Source: Eukaryota sp. TZLM1-RC
Taxonomy: Eukaryota; Metamonada: BaSk clade
Assembly: GCA_040285825.1 (NCBI GenBank)
Contig: JAUPSS010000001.1
Location: forward strand, 2,418,001-2,482,000
Direction: 5' to 3'
DNA: 64,000 bases
Part shown: positions 1-10,566 of the stretch, one piece after another
Layout of the letters: every line of letters starts with the position of its first letter
How positions within the stretch are numbered: position 1 is the stretch's first letter
The notes under the pieces: generated by a model
The model's input: the letters and a program-made list of their open reading frames with translations, nothing else
What the model was told of the DNA's origin: nothing
Database searches by the model: none
Program-made: the position numbers and the translations under genes

Positions 1-2686
1 TAAAGTTTCATGTTCCAATTACCATGTTGGATCACGTCGTTAAGATTATGAGTAGAAGAGTCAACAAATTCACAGACATGCATTTTGGGTAAGTCAGTGG
101 AGAGGATAAAGAAAAAGGCCATACAGTTACGATCAATATGGTCTCTGTGGACGGAGTTAGTTATTGGTTCAAAATGAGAAAAGTGTTTTAAGGCGTTAAT
201 CTCGGCAAATGCGGATTTGGGATGTCTTAAAGCAGAAGGGTGAATTACTTTAGCAGCGTCTTCATATGAGAGGTTATACCATGTTATTGGACCCAATTCT
301 AAATCGGCTAAGTTAAGGTAGTTGAACAAACTGGAGAGGGAGTTTCCATGAACAGAGTTGGGGCGGAGCAGAGAACAGCATTTTTCGATAGCATTTTCAG
401 TACGAGCAGTATTATTTCTGGTCTTTCTTTCTTTCTTTCCGGGGTTTTCCCTAGGAGAGTCCAGGTTAGTACGAGATAAGTAATCAGCCCAAAAATTTTT
501 GGGGCCCTCGATGTGTACTATGTCCAATTCGAAAGTTTGAAGGACGGGAATCCAGCGTAAGACTACGCGATTTTCATCGAGACAAGACAAGAGATAAGAT
601 AAGTTTTATGATCGCAGAATATTGTGAGGTGTTTAGTCATTAGAAAGGAGGAAAGGTTAGGCTGGTTTAGGGTCATCACTATGGCAAAGAATTCTTTTTG
701 CATAGTGGACCAGTTCCGTTGGGAGGCAGTTAAGATCCGAGAGTAAAAAGATACGGGTGCTATCTTGCGTTTGGATTGGCAAGTTACAGGTGGTGAAGGT
801 TCAAGTTCCTTCCAAATGATACCGGCGATGGCTTTATCAGAGGCGTCTGTTGAGATCAGGATTGTAGATTTAGCGTCAGGTAATGCAAGAGGAGTACTAT
901 CAATTAACATAGTTTTAATGTTTTCAAAACATTTGATTTCTGTTTCACTCAGTTTAATTTTCTTTGGTTTCTTTTGTAGAAGAGCAGTCAGGGGAGCAAA
1001 TTCAGCACTGACGGAAGGTAGTCAGTCGCGAATAAAGTAAATCGAACCTACGAAAGAACGTAGTTCAGGAACAGAAGTTGGAGGAGAAAGCTTGCTCAAG
1101 GTCTCGATTCTAGAAGGACATATTTTTCGAGTTCCATTCTCGAAAATGTTTGCTAAAACTTTGATGGGGTGGTCTTTAGTTTAAAAGGCGCATTTGTGGA
1201 GTCCTATGCGCACACGGTACTTTTGAGCTAATACGCAAAGTTTGTCGAGTCTAGCAAGAAATTCAGGTTTAGAGTTAGCGGCAAGGATTAAATCATCCAT
1301 GTAAATAAATATTCCATCTAAGTTGAATATTCTTTTCATCAGATTTTGAAAAATCGCAGGGACATTCTTAAGTCCAAAGGAGGCGCGAGTGAACATCACT
1401 TTTCTTCCAGGTATTGAGATAGCGGTCTTTGGTTGATCGTCGGGATGAAGGTTAAGTTGCCAAAAGTCTTTGGGTAAGTCCAGGGAAGCGATGTAAGTTG
1501 CGTTTGAAAGAAATCTACAAACATCAGAGATTCTAGGGAGATCAGCGGGTATAGGTACGGTTTTGGCATTGATTCCGTCTGAGCCAGAGTAATCGCCAGT
1601 GAGTCTGGGTGGTTTTCCTGGGACTTATACCAAACAGATGGGAGAAGAGAACGGTCCATTGTAAGGGACAGCGAATCCATGTTCAATAAGTAAGTCGATC
1701 TGTTCGTTAGCGATGCGAAGCTTGTCGGGAGGTAGGTAGCGGGCTTTCTTCGAGACAATTTCAGATTCGTCATAGAACTCAATAGTCATTGGGGGGCAAT
1801 CAATCCCACGGGAGTCAGGACGTTTAGAAAAGATTTGAGGATACTTTAGAAGGAGGTCTTTAATATTTTGAGTTAAAGATGAGTCGTTTAGTAGGAATTT
1901 AGCCTTGTCAAGGTCAGGCAGGGTTATAGCAGTGGATAAAGTCAAAGCAGGGGGCATGAATTGGTCGGGTACAGCGTTTTCGTCTTGAATAGATAAGTTT
2001 CTTTCTGTTAAGTTTATGAATAGGTAATTGTTGGTGAGTAATCCAAGTGATTTCAAAAAATCACAACCTATTAGGCAGGAATTAGGGCACTCAAGGACAG
2101 CTAAAGTAGTAGAGACATAAGTTAGTTTGGCAGTTCCACCAAGAGCGAAGGCAAGGGTTCCGGATACTACCTGGCATTCCACTGAGTTGTTATCAGCTAG
2201 GTTGAGTTTCAGAGAACTTCCAGTTGGTTTCAATCGAGCTACCTGTACAAGGTCTCGAGATATACAGGATATTGTTGACCAGTATCGATCATTCCATAAA
2301 TGATCTGATGTTTTCCAGCGTAAGTGTAAGAGTTTTCGGTCCATGGGTTTATTAAGTTCTTTAAGAAGAATGGTTATCTTTGGATTTAGAATAATGACGG
2401 AGGCGTGAGAAGGATCAGCGGGAAGGCAGGGATTAGTAGTTGTTGAAGGAACTTTATTATCGTGATGATTTAGATTACTTCTCTCAGTAACAGAGTTTCC
2501 AAGCTCAGTTACTCCACCGTCGTGCCGAGCACAGTCAGCGTACACCGGTTCCAAATCAGAGTCGAGGTCGGGATTAGCTTCCAGCGACAAGGATTTGTTG
2601 GATGAACCAGGAGCTTTTCCTGGCGGTACCAGAGAGGAGTTACGGTAGCGAGGCTGGGGGGTCGGATTTAATTTGTTGAGATACAC
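1..2686 (-). pseudogene. pol: Ty3-like pol (protease, RT, RNase H), frameshifted
   Basis: The first piece (1625-2686) contains a retropepsin-like segment ending with a conserved-looking CLIGCDFLKSLGL stretch and the start of RT (NGPFSSPICLV). Two further RT pieces follow in other frames: 1396-1782, and 1181-1399 with the catalytic IFIYMDDLILA and the FGLKNVPAIFQ motif. An RNase H-like domain lies at 563-910 (STDASDKAIAGI, then YSRILTASQRNW). From about 550 to position 1 one frame stays open and begins with GPKNFWADYLSR, the usual linker between RNase H and integrase. At least three frame breaks make this a dead copy. Length and order match Ty3/gypsy and not copia, where integrase precedes RT. 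Confidence 0.85.
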
Positions 2687-3870
2687 GACAGTTGGGCTCA
2701 GGACAATCCTTGATCATATGACCAGGTTGTTTCCAGAAGCGACAGATGATGTCTTGAGAAGATTTAGAGGCAGACTTAATGGGTGTTCTTGAGGAAGTGG
2801 AAGGAGTTCGGGGATTATGAGGAGTTCTGAAGGAAGGATTACGCTTTTGCTTGGAATGAAACTGATTGGAGGAACGACGGGAAGAGAAACGAGAAGAAGG
2901 ACGAGAGTGATTACTTTGTTGGTCAATATTGCGAAGACCAGGTGCAGAAAAACGCTTGTGAAAGGAGTAAAATTCAGAGTAAGGCAAGTGGTATCTGGGT
3001 AGCAGTTTTTTAAGGCGGAGGACCAGTTCAGGTAAGTCTTCGATATCTTTATTACGCATATCATGCTTCAAAATGCGTTTTACAGCGTCAGGACGAATTC
3101 CATTAATAAAGAAGTGGAGTTTGGATTTTGCATCGGTAAGGTAAGGAGCTAGACGGAGAATCTTCAGGAAGGCAGTAGTGTAAGCAGCTATAGCTTCAGG
3201 AGCGGAGGACGAGTTCAGGTTTAGACGAAGGCGCTCAAGTTGAAGATCGACTTCTGAGGTGTCTTCAACCTCACAACAGGATATAAGGTAGCGAGCAATG
3301 GAGTCAGTATCTTTAGAATCCATATTCTCCATAACCATAAAGGTTTCAAGGACTTCTGGGAAAATAGTATGAGGTAAATGTGGGGAGATGAGAGCAGCCA
3401 TTGTAATCAAGGTAAGAAAAGGAACGGAGACCAGTGAAATTGTAAATGTTGGTCTTGTAACTAACGGACTCGGTAGGAGAAGCTTGGAGTTCAGCAGTCG
3501 CTTCTTCGTCTTTTTTATCAGAAAGGTTCTAATGGACTTGATCAGGGTCATTTTCCTCTTGAGCAGAGGTCTGAGGCACAGTTGTTGTAGGGTTAGCGTG
3601 AGACCGGATGCTTATGCTTCTACGGTCGTCAGCTTTAGGTTTGCACTGGTCGGCAGGGATTTCAGCGTTCTCAGATTCAGCGGAAAGGGGACGGGAACGG
3701 GAACAGGAACTAGCATGGGAGGCCATGCGGACGGCATAGACCCTAAGCTCCTCAACAAACCGGGAGACAGCTTCTCGACTGGAGGCACGGAGGAAGGGAG
3801 CAACTAGGGTGAGATGATCCTTGGGATCAACAGTAATTACTGTTGGGTTATGTGCACTAAAGAATAGCAT
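2640..3870 (-). pseudogene. gag: Ty3-like gag, frameshifted
   Basis: The N-terminal piece (3529-3870) and the main piece (2640-3551) lie in different frames and overlap slightly. The main piece has a helical capsid-like region (about residues 50-190), a basic serine/arginine-rich stretch, and a zinc knuckle ICRFWKQPGHMIKDC near residue 270. In a CCHC knuckle the fourth position of this motif should be Cys. Here it is Trp (TGG), a one-base change that would abolish zinc binding. The frame ends just after the knuckle and overlaps the pol frame by 47 nt, with pol shifted +1 relative to gag. That arrangement may once have been a programmed frameshift, or may be decay. Confidence 0.75.
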
Positions 3871-3969
3871 AACAAACGAGGACAGATGTTTATCTATGCA
3901 ACAAGGAAAATCAAGGATAAAATTACAACAATCTAATTAAAGCAGTCACACTTCATCACTACAACTACA

Positions 3970-5121
3970 ATGGCTAAGAGCCAAGACAATCCGTCTGAAT
4001 TCCAAGATATGACCCTTGCTGCTGTTGATCCAGGGAAATCTGATCTACTCTATTTTTCTGCCAATTTAGCTGTTGGAATGACTCATTCAAAAGAACCTGA
4101 GAGAGATACATACGTTCATTTCAGGTACACTGAAAATCAAAGAAGATTTGAGTCGAAAACTTCCAAATTCAAAAGAATAAGAGACAGCATACGTAATGAC
4201 ACTCTTATCACAATAAGTAACTCTACTGGTAGAGTGATTGATCTATCCAATTATGAACCATTTGAAGAGCAACAACAAAGGATGGATTTAAGTAGCAGTA
4301 TAATTAATCAAATGATTGAAAGAACAATTAGTTTATTAAGAGGAAAAGTACCTCAAGAAATCAATATTCCCCATGAAATTGATTACTCATTCAATTTGAG
4401 AAACAATGATCAAAAAAACTAAATCTGTAGCAGAATGGGAAGCAACTTTATCCCAATTCAATTCCAAAAGCTGCAGATTTAATGAATTTATGGAGTATAT
4501 TAAACAAAAGTATTTTGTGAATGGTATAGTCTATCATCAAAAAATATTTAGGAAACTAAGATGGTGGGCTGATTAATCGCACAAGATCTGAAGCGAAGAT
4601 GATCAAGAGATTCAAATCAGTAATTGGTGATCCCAGCCAAGTAGTTATCGGAATCAGAGACGGGAAACAACGAAAACACATGAAATTCAAAGAACCTACC
4701 AAAAGAAAAGGTTTGAGAATTTTATTCAAAAAGGCTGGTTATAAGGTCTTTTTGATTGATGAGTTTTAAACCAGTTGCTGTTGTTTCAACTGTAAGAAAA
4801 CGGAGAAAACAGTTGAGAGATTGCTATGGTGCAGAAATCCAAGGCCATGGAAGAGGCATGAGATGTCTATTCGTTACGGGCTTACCATGTGTAAATCATG
4901 TGAAACTTTGTGGAATAGAAATCGAAATGCTTCGCTGAATACGTTGACAGTGATGGAAGCACATGTAAAAGGTGAAGTTAGACCGGAATACCTGCACAGA
5001 GTCAAGGTTGACAAAGGTTTAAAGAAAAAGCTATCAATGGGAAAATCTTCCAAAAACTCAGTCCCTCTACATTGGTGTAAAAAGGACACTTATTTCATTG
5101 TTATAGACAATATCTGTTTCA
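3970..5121 (+). pseudogene. Fanzor (TnpB-like RNA-guided nuclease) relic 1
   Basis: Three frame-shifted pieces together match the RuvC half of a Fanzor, the eukaryotic relative of IS200/IS605 TnpB. The first (3970-4422) has the RuvC-I type AAVDPGKSD followed by FRYTENQRRFESKT. The middle (about 4410-4570) contains the FRKLRWW segment. The last (about 4575-5121) has VVIGIRDGKQRKHMKFKEP (RuvC-II region), FLIDEF, a CxxC...CxxC zinc ribbon (CFNC and CKSC) and the RuvC-III region NRNRNASLN. The RuvC-III Asp expected in an NRDxNA motif is Asn (AAT), and GD before the KEP segment reads RD, so catalysis would be lost. The N-terminal half is missing. The relic ends at the start codon of the downstream transporter gene. 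Family identity is inferred from motif order; a profile search would settle it. Confidence 0.75.
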
Positions 5122-5124
5122 ATG
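5096..5124 (+). other. Fanzor right-end motif abutting a start codon
   Basis: The last 26 nt before the transporter ATG, plus the ATG, nearly match the equivalent stretch at the end of Fanzor relic 2 (23438-23465, minus strand): 25 of 28 positions with one single-base gap. Both contain a small hairpin, ATTGT-TATAG-ACAAT here and ATTGT-TTAG-ACAAT there. It may be the right end of the Fanzor element, which in the TnpB family also forms the 3' part of the guide RNA, or a promoter element carried to the gene. Confidence 0.5.
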
Positions 5125-6749
5125 ACCCATTCTAAATCAGAATTGCTGGTTCCTGCAATAGGTCTCAGCAACAGCATCCTCGGTGCTGGTATTGTGTCAC
5201 TTCCTTTTGCTCTCTCTCGACTGGGTTATTTTTATGGAGGCTTCATATTCATAGTCATCTTCTTTTATTCACTAAAGAGTCTCGATTTCCTTACTCGAGC
5301 AGCTATTAAACGTCACAAGCTTTCATTCAAAACTCTTACAGAAGATCTTTTTGGTCGTTTAGCCGGTGTTTGGTCTTCCGTTGTTGTCGGTCTCTTCTCA
5401 TTTGGTATATTCGCTTGCCTCTGCTCATCCTAGCATTTCTCTGTGCTTATGTGTCTCTTCTCACTGACATTTCTCACGATTTTCTCGCCCCATTAGTTGA
5501 TGTTCCCCGTCCTGCTCTTGCCATATTTCTCTCATACACCATCCTCTTCCCTCTATGTCTCCTAAAGTCTCTCCATTCCCTCCGCTATGCCTCTGCCTCT
5601 ACTATATTGGTGATCACTTATCTCACCGTTACCGTCATTGTCTCTTCAATCACCCATTCTGGTCCTACTGCTGATGTTGTTGCCGGAAAGTTCGACAAAC
5701 CATCCCTATCAGCCCTCGGAACTGTTGGTTTTGCATTTTCCTGTCACTTCCTTACCCTTAACGTGTTTAGAGAGCTCCCACTTCCTTTTAGAAATCGTAA
5801 TGGAATGTTCATAGTCTCTATGACGGGAATGGGAATTGCTGCTGTTTTCTATTATATTGTTGCTTATGTCGGATATTTCACTTATGGATCGGAAGTAGAT
5901 CCTTCAATTCTCAACACCCTTCCTAGAGATTCATGGCTGGTCACCTCTGCAAAGTCGTTTATGGCAATTGTAATGATTTGTTCCTATCCAATCGTCTTTG
6001 CTGCTTGTCGTGAAGCTATTGTCGATCTAATTCTCCATTTTAAACATCCCGTTCAGCACTCGGACGTTCTTGAGGAAACTGTCGACAAGGAAGTCTTGGA
6101 ACTTCCAGAGATTCCTGATGACGCTGATGATGTAGTTGCCGACGAAGACAGGGACTATGGTATTCGCAGTAGAAATTCTGTTCTCAATTTCTCAAATATT
6201 CCTGAACTAGACCCAAGCGAACATTCTGAGAAGGAGGACATTGTACATGATTCTGATATGGTGAATGAAGACTCCATTCCACGCACTGAAAGTTCTTTAT
6301 TGCTATCTCATCCTACACTCAGACGATATTCATTCACACCAAGCCACTCCTACCAGAACTTAACCGACCTCTACAATGCTGATCCTGATGAGGTAGCGGT
6401 CATGTTAGATCACCAGGAAGAGGGAGATCACCATGAAGGAGAAGAAGGTCATGGAGAGGATGTGGACTCAGAAGAACCTGTTATTTTATTACCATTTAAG
6501 TTGTTAGCTTCTGTAGCTGCTGTTGTTATTGCGTTGTCAATCGTTGCTGCTTTGGCTTCCAGTTCTATTAGTTTCATCTTGGACCTGACTGGGTCTTTAT
6601 TAGGTGGTCTGATTGTCTTCATTTTGCCTGCACTTTGTTTAATTAAATCTCAAGCAGAAAGAACTGGTTTTGATGGTTTTGTTGCTTTTTCTAGTATTCT
6701 TTGTGGTGTTTTTATCACGATTGTTGGAACTTGGTCCTTATTCATGTGA
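5122..6749 (+). CDS. Amino acid transporter, SLC38/AVT (AAAP) family
   Basis: Two exons (5122-5404 and 5434-6749) encode 532 residues. The N-terminus carries SNSILGAGIVSLPFALSRLGY, typical of the first transmembrane helix of the amino acid/auxin permease family, followed by about ten more hydrophobic segments. Family members move neutral or cationic amino acids across vacuolar or plasma membranes, usually coupled to H+ or Na+. Between the eighth and ninth predicted helices lies a long acidic cytosolic loop (about residues 310-445) with a His/Glu-rich patch (EEGDHHEGEEGHGED), larger than usual for the family. A 29-nt intron restores the frame inside the third helix. The ATG lies directly at the end of a Fanzor relic, so the promoter must lie within transposon-derived sequence. 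Substrate is unknown. Confidence 0.85.
5405..5433 (+). other. 29-nt spliceosomal intron
   Basis: GTATAT...CTCATCCTAG. Removing it joins the two frames of the transporter without losing the third transmembrane helix. The branch-like CTCATC sits directly before the acceptor, as in the other three introns of this window. Confidence 0.75.
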
Positions 6750-7011
6750 ATATTTGGCATTTGTATTGGGTTTATCGATTTTAATGTTTATTATAAATTA
6801 TATCAGTATTTCTTTATTTCTTTAGTTTCTATGTTTTGTTGGGTAAAAATGCCAAACAAAAGTTGACTAAATGTATATTAACATTCTTTTCAATTTATTT
6901 GATTTAATACAATTTATTAACGATCTTAAAAAGATTTGAGATAAATTGCAAAAATAATTAAATACAAACCTGAATATAGAATTTCAAGAAAACAAAACAA
7001 ATTAATTCTGA

Positions 7012-10000
7012 TTAATCTTTATTTTCTTGGTTTAATTGTTCCTTTAAAATTTTATAACATATACTAAGCGCAAATGGAACACTCGAAGTGGGCTGCTCAT
7101 TCATTAATAACTGATAATGACGTACTAATTGAAGCAAATTCAAATCAGCAGTTGCAGTCTTTGATACTTGTTGTGCATAATAAGCAACGGAAACAGCTTC
7201 AATTACTACCCTCTTATCACAAACACTTTGAATTGAGGCTATTATAGAATTGACAACTTCATTCAGATAATTTTTGCATTTGGACTTAATTAAAGAAAAC
7301 TTTGAGCAGCTAGCCAAGGCAGTAATCGCTCTGTAATTCTTAGTAAACGTAAAACCATCAAAAAGTAAATTGTCAAATGAAAACTCTGAAAAGAAAATAT
7401 TACTCCGAGTAGCACGTGGTTCCACATCAGCAACAGTCGAGAAGAGATCACTCTCCGCAAATTTGAGTTGAGGAACAGTCTTCACATGATTTGTAACAGA
7501 AACAATTTTAGATAATAAATCACCAATTTCAACTACATTTGGGTTATCCAAACAAAGACAAATTCGAATTTTAAGTGCTGAAATTAATGAAGTTTGTTCT
7601 GGTATTCTAGAAAAAAGATCAAAAAGCTTGTCATTAGTGTAACTCGAACCCTTGATTGACAATAAAATATCCTTAAGAACATAGTAAGTTTCAAATGAAA
7701 AATCAGAAATTCTATCAAAATAGCAATCAAAATGATTGTCGAAAGAATTTGTGGACAATTTGAAATTCAATGTGGTAAAAAATACAACAAAATAAATACG
7801 ATCAAAATAAAGTCCAAAATTTTCAAATTGTTGGTCTTTTTTGATAGAGTCAAGGATGGTCAATATTGGATTAATTAAATACTCAAAAAAAGACATGAAA
7901 TTCATGTCGTGTATAGCTAAATAAGGAAACAGAGACATGACCTCAATCAAATTGATTGATTGTAAACGTGATTGATTGGACCAAAAGTCCGTCCATGGTA
8001 AACAATATGACCTTTTGTGCAGTGATGTGAACCAAAGAAAGCAAAATTGCACAGCATCGCTCAAAACAACTAAATCAAAGGGTTTGACTTTGGAAGACTC
8101 AATCAATTTGATTGAATTCACAATAAAGGTAAATAGAGTTTTTAACCCAAAATTAGCAGTAACAGTAAGTTGAAGATTGGTAAATGAAATTGGAGAAAAA
8201 TTCTTCATTCGGGCTCCCATGTAGAGTTGACTTCCAACGTCATTTAGCAATACTTCCATTGACCTTGACAGAATAGAGATCAGCTTAATCAAATTTGATT
8301 GATTGAGATCAAAAGCGCATGATTTGATTGCCAACATGATTGATTTATCAGTATCAGGTTCATTTAATGCAGCGGTGATGAAAGCGATGCTAAATATTTG
8401 AAACAAAACATCGACATTAGAAGAGTTCAAGGGGGGATCACTGACAGATCCTTCCAAATATTGCCTAAAAATTTGCTGACGAGACAAAATTGAACTGACC
8501 TCGGGAATATTTACTACAACTTTACTTACCAACTCCTTAAACACATCTGGTTTCATCATTCCTAATTTGTTTAATAGATTAGAATCGACATTGTGAATTT
8601 CAGTATTGGCTTCTTTAGCAGCATACATTATAAGTTTGGTTAATAACAGCAAATAGAGATCTGAATCTTTCATTTCAGCTTCTAATTCGAATTCTTCAGA
8701 ATAGATTGGGTTTTTGAAAACTTCAAAACTGGACAGAAATGATAAAAATAAAAGAGATTGTTTGGAAATGATGGAATTTCTGACAATAATTGATAATAAA
8801 ATATTGACAGATTTCTTGAAAATTTGAAATGTGAAATTTTCGTTTGACGAATTGGGATCATGATAACAAGTTAAAATCAAAGCTTCACAACAATAATCAA
8901 ATAATGATTGATCTATTTGATTGGAATTGAACAAATTTTGGATAATAATGTTGAGTAACGGAGCCAAAGAATTCGCAAAATTTGACTGATTGAGATGGCT
9001 CAGCTCAACAGAACCACAAAGAAAAGAAAGATGGGGAGTTAAGTTCTGTAAATGCTTAGACTTACTGTATAGATTTAGAGTCATTGATAGCAATTCTACA
9101 ACATGATTAGAAATAGAAGGTTGATTGATTGAAAAACCAGACAGAAACTCAATCAAAACAGATGGATCAATCATATTTGATTGAATTTGACTGGGTAATA
9201 TATCCTTTACTAATAAATTCAACAATTTTTCCGTATCAAACACAAAATAAAATAAAGAGATAAATATTGTAAATAATTTAATATCGAATCCATTCCTGTT
9301 GTACTGACTTAGCTTACAGACAACTGACATTGCAAAAGTTTCAATCGTTGATGTATTCGTCTCAAAAAAGAAGCTCAAAATGATTTGAAAGTCAACCATG
9401 GTCAAGCCTGAAAGTAAGGAAAAATGGGGACAAAAAGGGATCAATCTATCAGTCAAATTTTTAAAGAGAGAGGTAAATTCAAAATTTCGATGAACAACTG
9501 ATACTAATCCCAAAGAAATCAAAAGTCGTGATTGATCAACATAACGAATCAAATTTGATTGAATATTTGATTGAATCAATCTGACAATAGCTAATGGAAT
9601 ATTGATCAATGTTGGATTAATTTTACCGCATCCAATAAGAATTCTAAAACAAGTAAGGTCAGAAACAAAAAGACCAACTGTTGGAAACTTATTGACCAAT
9701 AGATCAAAAATAGATGAATTTTGAACTGACAGCTTACTTATTTGGTCAATAATATTATTTAAATCAGAATTACTTATAGTATTTTTTCTAGAAAAACATT
9801 CCAATAACAAAGAATCGAGAAAATGGCAGAGAGTAAAACCACAGCTTTGAAGGTCAAAACTTGCCAAATCTAGATCCGACAAGGTGAAATTTTTGAATGA
9901 CGTGTCAGTGGGAGCTGTACTTCCAAGATGGTTGAAAATTTTGGTAAAGATTTTGACAACTTCTTTATGAACAGAGTTTTTATCATTATCTGTTGGTTTT

Positions 10001-10566
10001 TTCTTCTTTAATTTTGACGGCTTTCTTGCCCTCCTTTTCCTAGTTGTTGACTGTGAAAGTGACTGGGAAACTGATTGACTTGCCGACTGGGATGATACGT
10101 CACCATCATCATCACCATTAATCAATTGCTCAGAAGTAACCAAACAATTCGCCGGATACCGTAACGAAAATTCCAAAAATGAACAACTATCATCAAAGGT
10201 GGCAACTGAAATAGCCGAGAGTTTGTGAGTTTCTATGTTCTTATTAACTATCATTCGCATTTGTTTCACCTTTGGTGAAAGATGTAAAGTCTTGAGGTAG
10301 TTGAGGAAGCGTGGAGGGCTGGTAGCAAAGGCATTGAGTAACTGTTGGCATGAATAAGAATCAGAAAGCAAGGTGTAAAGAAGGTAAACGTGAGAGATGA
10401 CTGTTCTATCTGGTGTATTGTCTACATGATAAAGGAAATCAGCTGCATTTGAAAGAAGTGAATGTATAATCAAACGAAAGTGTTTTGAACTAGAAGAAGA
10501 AGTCTGTAGTTCAGCAATGAGTTGTGAGAAGGCTGAGAGGAGCTCTTTTCTGTCAAGGTAGCTCAT
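7012..10566 (-). CDS. Large helical protein of unknown function, nuclear-like
   Basis: A single uninterrupted frame of 1184 residues, starting at an ATG with no better upstream choice. The protein is rich in Leu, Ile, Ser, Asn and Phe with regular hydrophobic spacing, suggesting a HEAT/ARM-like all-helical solenoid. Residues about 160-195 hold a low-complexity SQS repeat followed by a strong basic cluster (RKRRARKPSKLKKKKP) that looks like a nuclear localisation signal. No catalytic motif is visible. Large nuclear solenoid scaffolds (Integrator, Mediator or Fanconi-type subunits) have this look, but nothing here allows one to be chosen. The coding sequence contains many copies of the words TTGATTGA/TCAATCAA, including two perfect palindromes AATCAAATTTGATT (8287, 9547). 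It converges on the transporter gene, with 262 bp between the stops. Confidence 0.8.
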   Translation of the reverse strand: MSYLDRKELLSAFSQLIAELQTSSSSSKHFRLIIHSLLSNAADFLYHVDNTPDRTVISHVYLLYTLLSDSYSCQQLLNAFATSPPRFLNYLKTLHLSPKVKQMRMIVNKNIETHKLSAISVATFDDSCSFLEFSLRYPANCLVTSEQLINGDDDGDVSSQSASQSVSQSLSQSTTRKRRARKPSKLKKKKPTDNDKNSVHKEVVKIFTKIFNHLGSTAPTDTSFKNFTLSDLDLASFDLQSCGFTLCHFLDSLLLECFSRKNTISNSDLNNIIDQISKLSVQNSSIFDLLVNKFPTVGLFVSDLTCFRILIGCGKINPTLINIPLAIVRLIQSNIQSNLIRYVDQSRLLISLGLVSVVHRNFEFTSLFKNLTDRLIPFCPHFSLLSGLTMVDFQIILSFFFETNTSTIETFAMSVVCKLSQYNRNGFDIKLFTIFISLFYFVFDTEKLLNLLVKDILPSQIQSNMIDPSVLIEFLSGFSINQPSISNHVVELLSMTLNLYSKSKHLQNLTPHLSFLCGSVELSHLNQSNFANSLAPLLNIIIQNLFNSNQIDQSLFDYCCEALILTCYHDPNSSNENFTFQIFKKSVNILLSIIVRNSIISKQSLLFLSFLSSFEVFKNPIYSEEFELEAEMKDSDLYLLLLTKLIMYAAKEANTEIHNVDSNLLNKLGMMKPDVFKELVSKVVVNIPEVSSILSRQQIFRQYLEGSVSDPPLNSSNVDVLFQIFSIAFITAALNEPDTDKSIMLAIKSCAFDLNQSNLIKLISILSRSMEVLLNDVGSQLYMGARMKNFSPISFTNLQLTVTANFGLKTLFTFIVNSIKLIESSKVKPFDLVVLSDAVQFCFLWFTSLHKRSYCLPWTDFWSNQSRLQSINLIEVMSLFPYLAIHDMNFMSFFEYLINPILTILDSIKKDQQFENFGLYFDRIYFVVFFTTLNFKLSTNSFDNHFDCYFDRISDFSFETYYVLKDILLSIKGSSYTNDKLFDLFSRIPEQTSLISALKIRICLCLDNPNVVEIGDLLSKIVSVTNHVKTVPQLKFAESDLFSTVADVEPRATRSNIFFSEFSFDNLLFDGFTFTKNYRAITALASCSKFSLIKSKCKNYLNEVVNSIIASIQSVCDKRVVIEAVSVAYYAQQVSKTATADLNLLQLVRHYQLLMNEQPTSSVPFALSICYKILKEQLNQENKD

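Larger units (their letters stand above)
1..3870 (-). mobile_element. Ty3/gypsy-type LTR retrotransposon, decayed
   Basis: Read on the minus strand, the stretch shows the order of a Metaviridae element: Gag with a zinc knuckle, aspartic-protease-like segment, reverse transcriptase, RNase H, and the linker that precedes integrase. The reading frame is broken several times, so the copy is not functional. The window begins inside the element, so integrase and the 3' LTR are outside. No LTR can be seen to the right of 3870; a Fanzor relic begins about 100 bp further on, so the 5' end is probably lost. The assignment rests on domain order and on short motifs seen directly; the family is inferred. 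Confidence 0.85.

Noticed and set aside
3388-3807. Plus-strand open frame of 139 codons
   Set aside because: It is antisense to the gag coding sequence and shows only low-complexity GTGTGT-like content.
5370-5433. Programmed frameshifting in the transporter, GDI, NAGPA-like and DRAM-like genes
   Set aside because: In all four cases a GT-AG segment of 29-35 nt with the same 3' motif restores the frame and, in GDI, rebuilds an exactly conserved sequence, so introns explain them better.
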